Positions 50,345 to 61,957 of a stretch of DNA of 64,000 nucleotides are shown piece after piece. The stretch is from the NCBI GenBank assembly GCA_014843695.1, contig CM026394.1, forward strand, positions 43,005,787 to 43,069,786. Reading direction: 5' to 3'. A program made the translations under genes and the position numbers. How positions within the stretch are numbered: position 1 is the first letter of the stretch; every line of letters begins with the position of its first letter. The notes under the pieces are model-generated. The model worked only from the letters and a program-made list of their open reading frames with translations, made no database searches and was not told the origin of the DNA. This DNA comes from Archivesica marissinica. Its lineage: Eukaryota > Mollusca > Bivalvia > Venerida > Vesicomyidae.

Positions 50345-50945
50345 TCGTCAGTGGCATTGAGTATCTCGTTGAAATATATAAATAAGAGTGGTGGAGTCTA
50401 TGCTCGGCATATTCATATGCTCACATGCTTGTCCATTTACATCTGTATTTAAAATATTTATATAGTTCTAGTCTAATTTCGTTGACACAAGCTGAAGCAT
50501 GGTTACGTGTATCGGTCGCCTGATGCAACTGTCACGTGACTGCTCCAGGAGACGAATGTAAACAAATAAATCATTGGTAGAATCTGATGCGGTTTATGAG
50601 CAATTCAGTTAGCTATCTGAATTTAAAAAATCTACAACTAACCCAAAAAATAGTTTCTGTACCATTTCTTATTAACACCAATATTAAAATGTTTTATTCA
50701 ATAATAGTACTATATCAAAATAAGATATTCAACAAGTTCTTATGCATAAATAAAAAACAAGTACGCCGTGCATAGGTGCACTGAAGTCTTGAGTTCCTCA
50801 TATATATGAGTGCCGTTGAATTGTGCAGCAAGGTCAGGTGATGAAGCTAAAACTGTCAACAAAAGTTTTCGAAAGTTGTTTTCACGACTTAATAAAATAA
50901 TAATATACATAACGGCAAGTGCAATTAACATTTTTTACTGGCTAT
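50345..50945 (+). repeat. dispersed repeat copy B (uninterrupted)
   Basis: It is the homologue of 30740-31950 without the 626-bp insert. It lies just upstream of the TPR/J gene. Confidence 0.65.
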
Positions 50946-51187
50946 TATATGTAGGATTTATGCCAAGCAGGAGCACTCAATATCTATAATTGCCACAATC
51001 AGGAAATTCTAATTAGGTACTAAATTAGTAGATTACTAACGACCGTAGTAAAAGTTAATTATATTTGAGTTACTGTAGGAATGGCATTCCTTAGGCTGTC
51101 ATATATTTTTGGAGTAAATAACTTTTTAATATTTTTGATAATCTTGAATTCAGCCTCTTCAACTGACTATTTATACCGCACACATCT

Positions 51188-51413
51188 ATGGCGACCGCAT
51201 CAACGTCCGTACAGTGGCGCGTGGAGGGCAACTCAAAATACCTTACTGTGACGGACAATTTGCCCCCAGTAATCAAGAAAGCCAGGTACCAGGAAGCTCT
51301 CAATTGCTATGAGAGCGCCTATTCTGCTGGCACATGCGATGTAGAACTTTCGTCTGCTGCTAAAAATGCTGGCCTATCAACGTGGAAATTAGCGAAACTT
51401 GCTTTGGATACAG
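51188..51413 (+). CDS. TPR/J gene exon 1
   Basis: ATG at 51188 (context ATCTATGGCG); 226 nt, donor GTTTGT, phase 1 out. It encodes residues 1-75 with the first TPR-like helix pair. Confidence 0.78.
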
Positions 51414-54400
51414 GTTTGTTCTGTTATATACATATCTACATGTACATGTATACATATATATACATCATATCATATACTACCAAACACAACATGTTTACAG
51501 TGAAAAGTTATAAATGTAGGGGATGGGAACAGGGCAGCTCCCAATAGTCACGTCTGTATAGTTGGAGGCTCGGTGGAGGTGTGTCCAAATAAGTGGTCGG
51601 TTGTCGTCCCCCCACCATCGCATGCTGCTTCATAAATAAATTAATCTGCTTCAAACCTTGTGATAATACCAATGAAAGATTATGCATGTTTCAAACATTG
51701 TTATTCATACACTATATAAATGTATACAGTCAAACATGTCTTAGGCAACCAGCCAAGGGAATCACAGGAACTGCTGGCTGGCTGCTTAATAGAGGTCAAA
51801 TGTATTAAAAACATATTTGGAAGCTTGCTGCTTAATAATGGTTAGCTGCATAATGGAGATGACCACTAACACAAATTTCACTGTAAATGCATATGCGCCA
51901 AACTTACAACGGTCACTCTTAAGGTGAAACTGTTACCGTGGTTCTACCAAATTGTATGTTTGATTAATAAACACAATTTGGTCAGAGGTTATAAAACTAT
52001 ATAAATTATATTAGTTGTCTTTTCATTACATTTTTATTGGGATATTAAATTTAGGAGACACATGGCCTGTGATCAAACGGTACTTCAGACAGTCTTTGAA
52101 GTATTTTAGCAACGCCTACAATGCAGGTGTCGCTAGCAATCGGACAGAGGAGTGGAAAGATAACATTCTCGCACACTGCAGGTTAGTGTTTAGTTTCAAT
52201 AAGCATACTATATTTGGTGCTTTAAGCTCTCTTGAAAGAAGTTACGTATACATTGTATATTGTCGTTGATCACAGTCTAGTCCTCCTCCGTGGTCGAGTG
52301 GTTAAGGTCGCTGACTTGTATGCCACTGTAACCTATCATCACTGATGGTCACGGGTTCGAGCCCCGCTCAGGCCGTGTCTCATTTATATGAAAAAGTTGG
52401 CAGTTTCTTACGGAGGTTGGTACACCCAAGTACTGGTTAACCGCTGGAGCCTGCCCAGGAAAGGTGTTGTTAGGTAAACTGCCCGCCTGCGATATAGCCC
52501 GAAATGGTGCTGATGCAGGCGTAAAACCCGAAATATAACATAAATGATCACAGTCTAAAGTCCACCAGCTTCCTCCCTAGACCAACCCTCTACATATCCA
52601 CCAAGTTTCATCACAATCCATCAACAGCCTTTTGAGTTATTCTGTCCACAAACAAACACACGCAGCCAAACACAATAACCACCATTCCTACGGCGGAGGT
52701 TAATACTAGTAGTTTCACGCTGTATCAAAACACATATTTGACACGTGGGTTGTCGTACGTTGTCTAGTATATATGAGCCAGATCATATATTGATGATTTC
52801 CAATGAGAGTCGGGACACCGGCAATAGCCATAGCAACTGTACCAGTTATGTGGTCTGTTCCAGACAGACATGGTCGTGGGAGGAGAAACAAGTATATGTA
52901 TGCCCAATTATTTGCTGAGGTTGGAACAAGCGCTAGTGTCCGTTTCTATAGTCATGAGGATGTTTGTCGACCCAGGACATCTAGTTATGCCGACCAAACC
53001 GTATTATTATAATTGCCTAGCCGGGTATCTCAATTGTGATGTCTTCAGTCTTTGTAACTTATCAGTACTATTATATAATTGTTCCGGAAGATGGTCTTCT
53101 CTTTCTATGGTTATTATATTATTCCTGCCCATCAATCATTATATCTCCCTTAATGGGGGAGTTCTAATGACGATGCGCTAGACCACTTTTTATTACAGAG
53201 GCTGTTGGGAGGAAGTTGGCCATGCGACTGAGAACCTGCAGGATATGGATCAGGATGACCGTATTACTACCATCCGGGAATGCATAGACTACATACCAAT
53301 AGTAGATATGAAGGCTGACTGCTATATGGAGATTGCAGGTATCTAGGAAGATTTACAGTTCAATCAAGTATCCATTTAATGTGGTTACAATGTGACACAA
53401 AAGCATATATATGAACTTCATTTATTCGCAAAGTGGGAGTTTGCTTTTCTGAAAGTGGGAGATTTGGCTTCTGGTAGGGAGATATTTCTTCTCTGTGGGA
53501 GATGTACGAATTGATAATATTAACCCAGTTTTAGTAAAGAACTTATCATTCACTACGATCCCAAGAAAGGTGTTGTTAAGTAAACTGCCCGCCGGCGATA
53601 TAGCCCGTAATGGTGCTGATGCAGGTGTAAAACCCGAAATATAACATAATAACATTCACTACGATCAATGTTAATTACTGAAATGTCGAGAAATTCATTT
53701 ACCAAACTGAAATTGGTTCCGTTCTTGTCAAGAATATGAGAATGGACCCATGAATAACAAATGTAAACAAGTGTTGAAGTGAAGTGATTAAAAAAGGACT
53801 ATTTACGAGATTTTAAGAAGTTGGTATCAGAGACAAAGACTGAACAAAGACTCACTTGTTTACTGATTTACCTACCATTGGTATGACCAAACGTATACTT
53901 GGTCTAAGAGTCGTGTAAAGGCAAATACAAATGAAGGTATATATGTGTGTATCTATATGTACACAATAGCTGTGATTGAGAGTTTGAGACAGATCAAATG
54001 AGTTTGATAAACAACAATTTTCTAACCAAGGTAATTCCCTTTATATAAAGATTTGAAACACAGACCACATAAAACTTCAAATCTTAATGATTTCAAACGA
54101 AAATACATCACATTTAATCATTTAATAGGTATTGGTCACCTTCTGGTAACATGTAAATAAACTGTATTATTCTCTATTTATTCCCAATATTCCAGCTTAC
54201 ATTACTTTCAGTTAAAGTATTAGGTGCTAATATTGGCCACTTCATTGCATAAAAGTTGTTTTTTGTTGGTTGTTTGGTCTTCTTCATAGGCTCATAATAT
54301 CTCAAATCCATCAAAAGTTGCTTTGTTCAGATTAAATATATTAATAATTTTGTCTCAATACATGAATAAATATCATCTCGACTTGACAGGTCTTTGTTTC

Positions 54401-57400
54401 ATTGAGTATGTATGATTGTGTCTTATGCTTAAACTATGTTAGTTCAATCTGCATGTTGCACCGTTTAAATGTTGACTGTATCTTATGCTTTTGTTGAAAT
54501 GTTCAATACACTGTGTATTATGTATATAATAGAATATATTGTATATGTATATTATATGTATAATAGACGACCACATGGGAGATTGAACAATTGTTCCAAC
54601 TGAACATCCTCTTTAAATAAAGGCTTTATTATTGTTTATTTTTGTAAATTATAGAATTCCACTTTCACCGTGGATTGAAGGCCATTGCTCTCGGAGATTA
54701 CAAGACATGTCTGTGTAACATGCATGATTGCCACTTCCCTCTCGCCGAGGCGATCAAACATGGCCATAATGTACACAGGATAAGTAAAGAACATGCTGTG
54801 ATGGAGACAGATGTTTACATGCACACAGCCGTAGCAGAATCTCTGCAGTCCAGGGAGACAGGTACTTATTTCTGCCAATTTTGTCTTAGATGTCTAATAC
54901 GAGACATTTTGTCAGACTGATATTTAGCACTACTTGACCTTGGCATTAGTCTTCGATCGTGTAGCATTTCATTAGGACTCGCAACATACTACCGTCAAAG
55001 CTGTCTTAAGCAGCCAGCCAAGGGAATCATAGAAAATGGCTGCTTAGCACAGGTGGCTGCTTAACAGAGGTCATATGTATAATAAAACAACATATTGGGA
55101 ATCTGGAAACTGGCTGCTTAATACAGGTTGGCTGCTTAATAGAGGTGACCACTAACACAGGTTTGACTGTATATGCAATGACTGGAAATGACGTTGATAC
55201 TGTTGTCAACAGCATTTACATATTTATGACTCTAACCACCCTTTCCACAAGTCCATTGCGTAGCTGCTGATATATTTGGGTTTTGGATGTTGGTACAGGA
55301 ATGACGGATTACGACTTATCTCAATATCTCAAACCAATTATAAGGACTATATGAGCGAGTACACAACATAATTGTAAAAATATATTTCAGTTTGTTCCGA
55401 CGAAATTATTGATGCCTTTATATTGAAATAACTCAAATGATGTAACAAAAGCATAGACATCCATAGCTTTGTCTGTTTGTAGATTGAACTTGCCAATAAC
55501 CTCTTTTCAGATCCAATTTGCTAAAATACTTTGTAAAACTTGCTAGTAGCAATTTAGCAAATTAATTTGTTTGGTGTTTACTTCTGAGTGGTTTGCATTG
55601 TCTTAACCCGTCTGATACGCGGTTGTATGCAACATATCACTGATTTAAGACCAGATTTTTAGGGTCGTCTGAGAGTCGAGATCGTCTTATAGGCGAGTAT
55701 GTAATGCACATGTGAGACGCTAATGTACAACAACCATTTGTTATAACGAACATAAAACAGTATAGCATGTCTGTATATATTATATGTTAGGTGATGCCTT
55801 GTTAGAGAAAACACTTCGTGACGAAGAAACACTGAGCATAGACATGGTCTGGGAGATCATAGACTGGTACACAGCCTCTCTTATCAAGGTATTGTATTGT
55901 TTTCTGTGGTTGTGTTAGAGCTAGCAGGGTTACTTGGTGGATTTAGACCATTGTCAGTTAAAAAATTAAGGTTAAAAATCGTTTGTGTTGTAATTCTTAG
56001 TAACAAATATACAAGTATGCAAGATATGCCGAAGAGGTGAAACGATAGTCAGAACTCGACATATCGTTTTTCCTAAATCAGAATCGGCGAGATACACGAT
56101 GGCCACTGGTTTCGAAGAGTTTGAGCACGATGGTGATAGTGATTGTTATTTGGAAAGGCTAAAAAAGTTATCGCTGTTGACATTAAGTTAGACAATGGCA
56201 CGTTAATTCTACTTAGTAGCGTTGGGTAGTCCCATACAAAACCTTGAAAGACATGTGTTACCAAGAGGCACCCAATGGTAGGACCTATGACCAATCAACT
56301 GAAATGCAGAATCAACACTTTAGTCCATATAAAGTAGTAGATGGGAAGCGTTTTAAGTTTAACTCAAGCAGATGCCAGGTCACACTGATTTTGAGATTTC
56401 TTGCGGAATCCAAAACTAAGTATCCTACCTTCATGGCCGGGGGATCGGGCACCCATGGGGCTGAATCCCGTTTAAGCTTACAAGTTTGAGGGTTTTCAAG
56501 GACACCAAAATGATCTATATCCCTTTTGCCAAGTCTTTTTCCCTCCTTAATGCATACGTTCAGTTTGTAAAGACAACAGACGACATGTGACGTTAAATGT
56601 ATCCTTGACAGTCCAATCACCAAATGTCCTCGCATCGGGATCTGGAGTTTTCAAAAGATCTTCTGAATAATACAGCATCATTTTCCGCAAAAGAGAACTT
56701 CGCAAAAATGTCGCAGAACGCAAATCTCGGGTAGCGAGACACGGGTTGCTACAAAGTGCCCATATGACATCGACATGATGGCTTAGATGACAAATCCCGA
56801 GTTGTATTACATACTTCTTGATTTCTGTTTGCTTATTATTCCTAAAGGTTCGCAATTTCGACATGAAACTGGAAGCTATGGCTCTACACAAGATTGGTGT
56901 GGTGTATGATAAAGTATTCAAGATCAAATTTAGGGCCAAGGTATATCTGAAGAAAGCATTGGAACTTTCTCAGTCTATGGCACCTCTTTGTTTTACAAGT
57001 GAAAGTAAGCTATTTATTCTTCCTCTCTTGTATATTACAAACAGTGTGTTATGCTTGCTTTTAGTTACTTGCATCTACTTTAATGGCACAGTTACATCTG
57101 TTTTAACAATTGAATGTTGTTTTTCTGCATTTCATCGACGTATGAAATGTCAGTTGTTTGCACCTCATTTGCATAAAGACCTAAATTGTAATCATTACAA
57201 CTAATATTTTACAAATTACAAAACAAATTGTCTTTCTAATTCATCAAAACAAAAAGTAATCCGATATGAATATTTATGAGAATAGAATCATTTATTGGGT
57301 TTTGAATGGCGATGACATGGCCTGAATCTAGTTCTGTGATTGCCAGTAATATACAATTACAATTTGTATTACATTTTATTCAGAGATTAGGGAGTTTAAC

Positions 57401-59625
57401 TGTAGCTTAAATTGTCCATGATATTGAATACGCGCTATGTGTAATCACATATACCATATGCACTGATTTTACGTTTATTTATCGTCACTACCGGTTGCCC
57501 ATATGAGCGACGCCTCCTGAAGAGATTAGTCATTTTAGATTTTTGGAGGATAGTGCAATGATACAGAGAGAGACCCATTCCAGTGTCTCCTCTGGTTCTT
57601 TTACGTGCACAATGTACAGCACCGACACGAGACCTCTGTTTAACGTCTTACATTTTGCACACAGCCGATTTTATATATTGCACGATAACTGTGATGGTGA
57701 CAATTTCTGAAGGTAACATTTGAGATTTTATGTAAATTAATAAAACGCATGCAGGTAATCTTTTGTCCATATCAAGGACTCCTTTAACTCACTTGAGCTA
57801 TTAGCAAAGGTTCTTCTCCCACTGATGTGAACTTATAAAGGGACACTATCGTCTATGGAATATATATATTATTAAATTTGAAATTTTACGTAGCAATGAT
57901 ACTACACATTTTAATTTGAATAATTATTTTCAGTCAGTAAAAATTGTTGTTGTTTTTTTGCAATATAACAAACTGAAAGTGAAAGTAAGACTTTGTTGAA
58001 TCGAATCACTACGCACTACGTAAATGCGCAACGCATTGCTCTACATCCGCAATCCAAACAAACACCAAAAACATCTGTTTCAACATCCATTGTTGTGTCA
58101 TGCCTTTGCATTAAGCATAGTTTTCTTCATTACATGTGTTGATGAACAATGCACATATACGACAGTGCTATCATACATGTGTTGATGAACAATGCACATA
58201 TACTACGGTGCTATCATACATGTGTTGATGAACAATGCACATATACTACGGTGCTATCATACATGTGTTGATGAACAATGCACATATACAACGGTGCTAT
58301 CATACATGTGTTGATGAACAATGCACATATACGACGGTGCTATCATACATGTGTTGATGAACAATGCACATATACTACAGTGCTATCATACATGTGTTGA
58401 TGAACAATGCACATATACTACAGTGCTATCATACATGTGTTGATGAACAATGCACATATACTACGGTGCTATCATACATGTGTTGATGAACAATGCACAT
58501 ATACTACGGTGCTATCATACATGTGTTGATGAACAATGCACATATACTACGGTGCTATCATACATGTGTTGATGAACAATACACATATACTACGGTGCTA
58601 TCATACATATGTTGATGAACAATGCACATATACTACGGTGCTATCATACATGTGTTGATGAACAATACACATATACTACGGTGCTATCATACATGTGTTG
58701 ATGAACAATGCACATATACAACGGTGCTATCATACATGTGTTGATGAACAATGCACATATACGACGGTGCTATATTTCTTTGATTCTGTGTGGATATTTG
58801 GACACAGTCTCTCTGTTGTTTACCAAAAACCATCCTTTATTCTAATATGGTGTCATTTTAAATTCCTCAGGAAACAATAATAGTAGCGTACTTACTTATT
58901 TATTACATGTACAGTTAAACCTGTCTTAAGCAGCCAGCCAAGGGAATCATAGAAAGTGGCTGCTTAACACAGGTGGCTGCTTAATAGAGGTCAAATGTAT
59001 AATAAAACAACATATTGGGAATCTTGAAACTGGCTGCTTAATACAGGTGGCTGCTTAATAGAGGTCAAATGTATAATAAAACAACATATTGGGAATCTTG
59101 AAACTGGCTGCTTAATACAGACAGGTTGGCTGCTTAATACAGACAGGTTGGCTGCTTAATAGGGGTGACCACTAACACAGGTTTGACTGTATACTGAAAT
59201 TGATACTGTACAATTGTTTAGGTTGGTATAAGGAATGTGTATCTATCCTGGAGCGATACCAACGCGAAACTGTACAATATGAACAAGAACAGGACAAAAA
59301 AGAAAAAGAGGAAGCCCTTGCAAAACTCAAACCAGAACTTGACAAGCTTGATAAACATGAATCGGATACAGTCTTAGACTTTCTGAAGCTGGTTTACAAG
59401 AAATACCCAAGGAAGAATCCTACACATAAGTTACAAGGAGATATAACGGATAAAACAACTGAACTAAGTTTTGATCAGAAATACAAGATGCTACAGCAAG
59501 CTGTTATACATTTTCACCCGGATAGGGTGAATGTAGAGGAACAAGGGTTAGAGGCTAAAGTTCTCAGTGAAGAAATCACCAAGCGTTTAACAAGGAGATA
59601 TGAAACCATCAAGACACAAAAATGA
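51188..59625 (+). CDS. TPR-like helical protein with C-terminal J-domain-like segment, 7 exons, 452 aa
   Basis: Exons 51188-51413, 52055-52181, 53199-53338, 54655-54861, 55791-55888, 56848-57004 and 59222-59625 join into 1359 nt with a stop; all junctions are GT-AG and phase-consistent. The protein is nearly all helix: TPR-like pairs at about 31-75 (RYQEALNCYESAY), about 80-118, about 155-190 and about 270-330 (VYLKKALELSQSM). A charged coiled coil follows at about 333-362. The C-terminus (about 400-448) has KMLQQAVIHFHPDRV with H417-P418-D419, like helix II, HPD loop and helix III of a J domain, the Hsp70-stimulating motif. No signal peptide or membrane segment is visible. I recognise no named family. 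The first exon could be preceded by a non-coding exon. Confidence 0.82.
51727..51883. mobile_element. CAGTCAAACCTG MITE, intron 1 of the TPR/J gene
   Basis: Tips CAGTCAAACATGTC and its degenerate inverted partner ending TTTCACTG, flanked by TA. Confidence 0.65.
52055..52181 (+). CDS. TPR/J gene exon 2
   Basis: Acceptor AATTTAG, donor GTTAGT; 127 nt, phase 1 in and 2 out. It encodes WPVIKRYFRQSLKYFSNAYN, a helix-rich segment. Confidence 0.8.
52284..52540 (+). mobile_element. tRNA-derived SINE (family C)
   Basis: Head GTGGTCGAGTGGTTAAGGTC and GGGTTCGAGCC, then the same core and tail as 17064-17313. It lies in intron 2 of the TPR/J gene. A tail fragment is at 53566-53646. Confidence 0.82.
53199..53338 (+). 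CDS. TPR/J gene exon 3
   Basis: Acceptor TTATTACAG, donor GTATCT; 140 nt, phase 2 in and 1 out. It encodes CWEEVGHATENLQDMDQDDR and IRECIDYIPIVDMKADCYME. Confidence 0.78.
53340..54650. other. intron 3 of the TPR/J gene
   Basis: Apart from one SINE tail fragment it is AT-rich with no recognisable feature. Confidence 0.6.
53566..53646 (+). mobile_element. SINE fragment (family C tail)
   Basis: AAAGGTGTTGTTAAGTAAAC through GATGCAGGTGTAAAACCCGA, as in 52460-52540. Confidence 0.72.
54655..54861 (+). CDS. TPR/J gene exon 4
   Basis: Acceptor AATTATAG, donor GTACTT; 207 nt, phase 1 in and 1 out. It is Cys- and His-rich (LCNMHDCHFPLAEAIKHGHN) and helical. Confidence 0.82.
54993..55169. mobile_element. 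CAGTCAAACCTG MITE, intron 4 of the TPR/J gene
   Basis: The left tip is slightly eroded (CGTCAAAGCTGTC). The right tip GGTTTGACTG is intact and followed by TA. Confidence 0.7.
55791..55888 (+). CDS. TPR/J gene exon 5
   Basis: Acceptor TATGTTAG, donor GTATTG; 98 nt, phase 1 in and 0 out. It encodes DALLEKTLRDEETLSIDMVW and DWYTASLIK. Confidence 0.78.
55890..56847. other. intron 5 of the TPR/J gene
   Basis: Contains degraded frames around 56240-56940 on both strands without convincing homology; possibly an old transposon. Confidence 0.5.
56848..57004 (+). CDS. TPR/J gene exon 6
   Basis: Acceptor CCTAAAG, donor GTAAGC; 157 nt, phase 0 in and 1 out. It holds the best TPR match: KLEAMALHKIGVVYDKVFK then AKVYLKKALELSQSM. 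Confidence 0.83.
57469..57640 (-). mobile_element. SINE fragment (family D), inverted
   Basis: Tail and body only; GTTTATTTATCGTCACTACC at the left. It lies in the last intron of the TPR/J gene. Confidence 0.72.
57834..58863. mobile_element. TIR element filled by a 43-bp minisatellite
   Basis: The outer parts are related to 62851-63458: GAAAGTAAGACTTT near 57980 and CATCCTTTATT near the right end. The inner ATTACATGTGTTGATGAACA segment is the homologue of one 62.8-kb segment, repeated about 15 times here. The tips are degenerate. Confidence 0.5.
58128..58772 (+). repeat. 43-bp minisatellite, ~15 units
   Basis: Unit CATACATGTGTTGATGAACA then ATGCACATATACTACGGTGC and TAT, few substitutions between units. 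It lies in the last intron of the TPR/J gene. Two units recur at 63597-63682. Confidence 0.95.
58685..59190 (+). repeat. segment duplicated at 63597-64000
   Basis: The last minisatellite units, ATTTGGACACAGTCTCTCTG, the CATCCTTTATT stretch and the MITE recur at 63.6-64.0 kb with about 10 bp of indel and few substitutions. Confidence 0.85.
58912..59189. mobile_element. CAGTCAAACCTG MITE (TA-flanked) abutting exon 7 of the TPR/J gene
   Basis: Tips CAGTTAAACCTGT and its inverted partner ending GGTTTGACTG, flanked by TA. Internal motif GGCTGCTTAATA recurs, and a stretch of about 70 bp is tandemly duplicated (58980-59110). The right tip is 32 bp before the exon 7 start. Confidence 0.75.
59222..59625 (+). 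CDS. TPR/J gene exon 7 (coiled coil, J-like domain, stop)
   Basis: Acceptor TTGTTTAG 32 bp after the end of a CAGTCAAACC MITE; 404 nt, phase 1 in. It encodes a Lys/Glu coiled coil, then the HPD-containing J-like segment and ERITK-type helix III (EEITKRLTRRYETIK), and TGA at 59623. Confidence 0.85.
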
Positions 59626-59707
59626 GGTCAAAACAATCGAGAATGTTTCATACAAATGATACTAATAGCTATATTTACCTACCAGTGATATTCTTGTTAT
59701 GACCTAA

Positions 59708-59941
59708 CCCATTTCATTCTGGATACATTTAATGGCTTTTGCAAACAACATAGATGTAGCCGCAGCGTGACGCTGTCTGCTGATCAGGATCTATATTGTT
59801 TGCTACATAGCCAAGTGTCTTAGCAAGGACATTTGAATAGCAAACAGCATAGAACCTGATCAGACGGCATGTTCCATGGCAGCTGATCTGGCTCTATGTT
59901 CTTTGCAAATACTGTTTGAACGGTATCCAGAATCAAATGGG
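59708..59941. mobile_element. piggyBac-type MITE, third family
   Basis: TIRs CCCATTTCATTCTGGATAC / CCCATTTGATTCTGGATAC. TTAA on the right (59942-59945), CTAA on the left. Two palindromic cores with GATCAG/TGATCTGG half-sites. The paralogous sequence at 61.86-61.91 kb lacks it and has a single TTAA. Confidence 0.8.
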
Positions 59942-60349
59942 TTAAATGTTCATATTAATTAAAGATATAATCTTGGACAGTGGTAAAAGTGTGATTATAG
60001 CAAGCTATATTTTACATTGTCAGGTTTGTTTAATGTGTCATTTTGTCTATAAAAAGAATTCCAATTCATTGGTTTTCATAAACACAATCGTTGCATTGCA
60101 TACTTCTGTACCAGGTTGTTATAATATGTTGTTAGCTCACCTGGGGTAAGCACAGTGCAAGCTACTAGTGCAGGCCATTCATCTCCCCTAAATCGCATGC
60201 AGATTTAAGTCAGTTGGCTTGAATAGTGTATTTAAAAGGGAAGTGGCTAGAGATACGGGTGTGATCTCTAGCCGCTGTGGCTTCAGATACTGACCCATAT
60301 ATTGGACTATTTCCCAATCATTTGCACGACATACGAGAATCTACTTTCC

Positions 60350-60375
60350 TTATATATATATATATATATATATAG
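60350..60375 (+). repeat. (TA)n microsatellite
   Basis: About 12 TA repeats in the region 3' of the TPR/J gene. Confidence 0.9.
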
Positions 60376-60496
60376 TCGATGTTATTGCCGAATTTACAAG
60401 TACATATACATATATAGAGAAAACAACACTGCAGTTCATGATAATAACTGTACATGTGAGTTTACCATTATGTTTCTGCATAATAAACAGTTTTAA

Positions 60497-60734
60497 CTCT
60501 TTCAACCCCAAGTAACTGACATGGATTGGTGCATGCTATTTTTAGACCAATAAATTAATAAGAAAATTACCTTTGGACCAGTTCATTTATCAAAATGGGT
60601 AATTTTATCTAAAAATAGTAATAATTATTACTGGCAAAAAAGTGCAGATCCTGATGAGACGGCTCGTTATGAGCCGGCTCATCTGGATCTACACTTTTCA
60701 TAAGCCTATTTAGAGGCCTGTGGGGTTGAAAGGG
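60497..60734. mobile_element. piggyBac-type MITE, TTAA target, copy 2
   Basis: Same family as 18782-19018, same orientation and length. TTAA at 60493-60496 and 60735-60738. The palindromic core is conserved. Confidence 0.8.
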
Positions 60735-60775
60735 TTAATGATAGTATGCATTTTTTTGGTTTCATACTACTGTAC

Positions 60776-61807
60776 GTTTAGGATAACTTGACAGTGACAT
60801 ACAAGGGCTATACCTCAGGTAAATTTACAGTTATCAATATTACTATATATAATCGGAGAGAATAGCCGATTTACCTGTCTTGTGTTGTGGACATAGCCAA
60901 CATGGATTTACCTGTCTTGTGTTGTGGACATAGCCAACATGGATTTACCTGTCTTGTGTTGTGGACATAGCCAACATGGATTTACCTGCCTTGTGTTGTG
61001 GACATAGCCAACATGGATTTACCTGTCTTGTGTTGTGGACATAGCCAACATGGATTTACCTGTCTTGTGTTGTGGACATAGCCAACATGGATTTACCTGT
61101 CTTGTGTTGTGGACATTGCCAACATGGATTTACCTGTCTTGTGTTGTGGACATACCCAACATGGATTTACCTGTCTTGTGTTGTGGACATTGCCAACATG
61201 GATTTACCTGTCTTGTGTTGTGGACATTGCCAACATGGATTTACCTGTGTTGTGGACATACCCAACATGGATTTACCTGTCTTGTGTTGTGGACATAGCC
61301 AACATGGATTTACCTGTCTTGTGTTGTGGACATTGCCAACATGGATTTACCTGTGTTGTGGACATACCCAACATGGATTTACCTGTCTTGTGTTGTGGAC
61401 ATAGCCAACATGGATTTACCTGTCTTGTGTTGTGGACATTGCCAACATGGATTTACCTGTGTTGTGGACATACCCAACATGGATTTACCTGTCTTGTGTT
61501 GTGGACATAGCCAACATGGATTTACCTGTCTTGTGTTGTGGACATTGCCAACATGGATTTACCTGTGTTGTGGACATACCCAACATGGATTTACCTGTCT
61601 TGTGTTGTGGACATAGCCAACATGGATTTACCTGTCTTGTGTTGTGGACATTGCCAACATGGATTTACCTGTGTTGTGGACATACCCAACATGGATTTAC
61701 CTGTCTTGTGTTGTGGACATAGCCAACATGGATTTACCTGTCTTGTGTTGTGGACATTGCCAACGGGAGTTAATATTGAGTGACGTCACTGTCAAGTTAT
61801 CCTAAAC
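60776..61807. mobile_element. TIR element filled by a 37-bp/106-bp higher-order minisatellite
   Basis: Perfect inverted ends of 23 bp: GTTTAGGATAACTTGACAGT plus GAC at 60776-60798 and its complement at 61785-61807. The interior is almost all tandem repeat. Confidence 0.8.
60882..61765 (+). repeat. 37-bp minisatellite with 106-bp higher-order period
   Basis: Unit of 37 bp (ACATAGCCAACATGGATTTA, then CCTGTCTTGTGTTGTGG). From about 61200 on, units cycle as ATAGCC (37), ATTGCC (32, CTTGT deleted) and ATACCC (37), giving a 106-bp period repeated about five times. Confidence 0.92.
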
Positions 61808-61909
61808 ATACTAATACTAATAGCAGTATTTACCTACCAGTAATATTCTTATAATATAAGTATTTATGACTTAAATGTTGATCATTAAAGATATAATCTT
61901 GGACAATGG

Positions 61910-61957
61910 TATGTGTTATTAAGTTGTGTTATTAAGTTGTGTTATTAAGTTGTGTGG
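61910..61957 (+). repeat. 13-bp tandem repeat
   Basis: About 3.5 units of TGTGTTATTAAGT. Confidence 0.88.

Noticed and set aside
51165..51180. TATA-like box (TATTTATACC) just before the TPR/J start codon
   Set aside because: It is less than 20 bp from the ATG, too close to be a TATA box for a transcript that includes this start.
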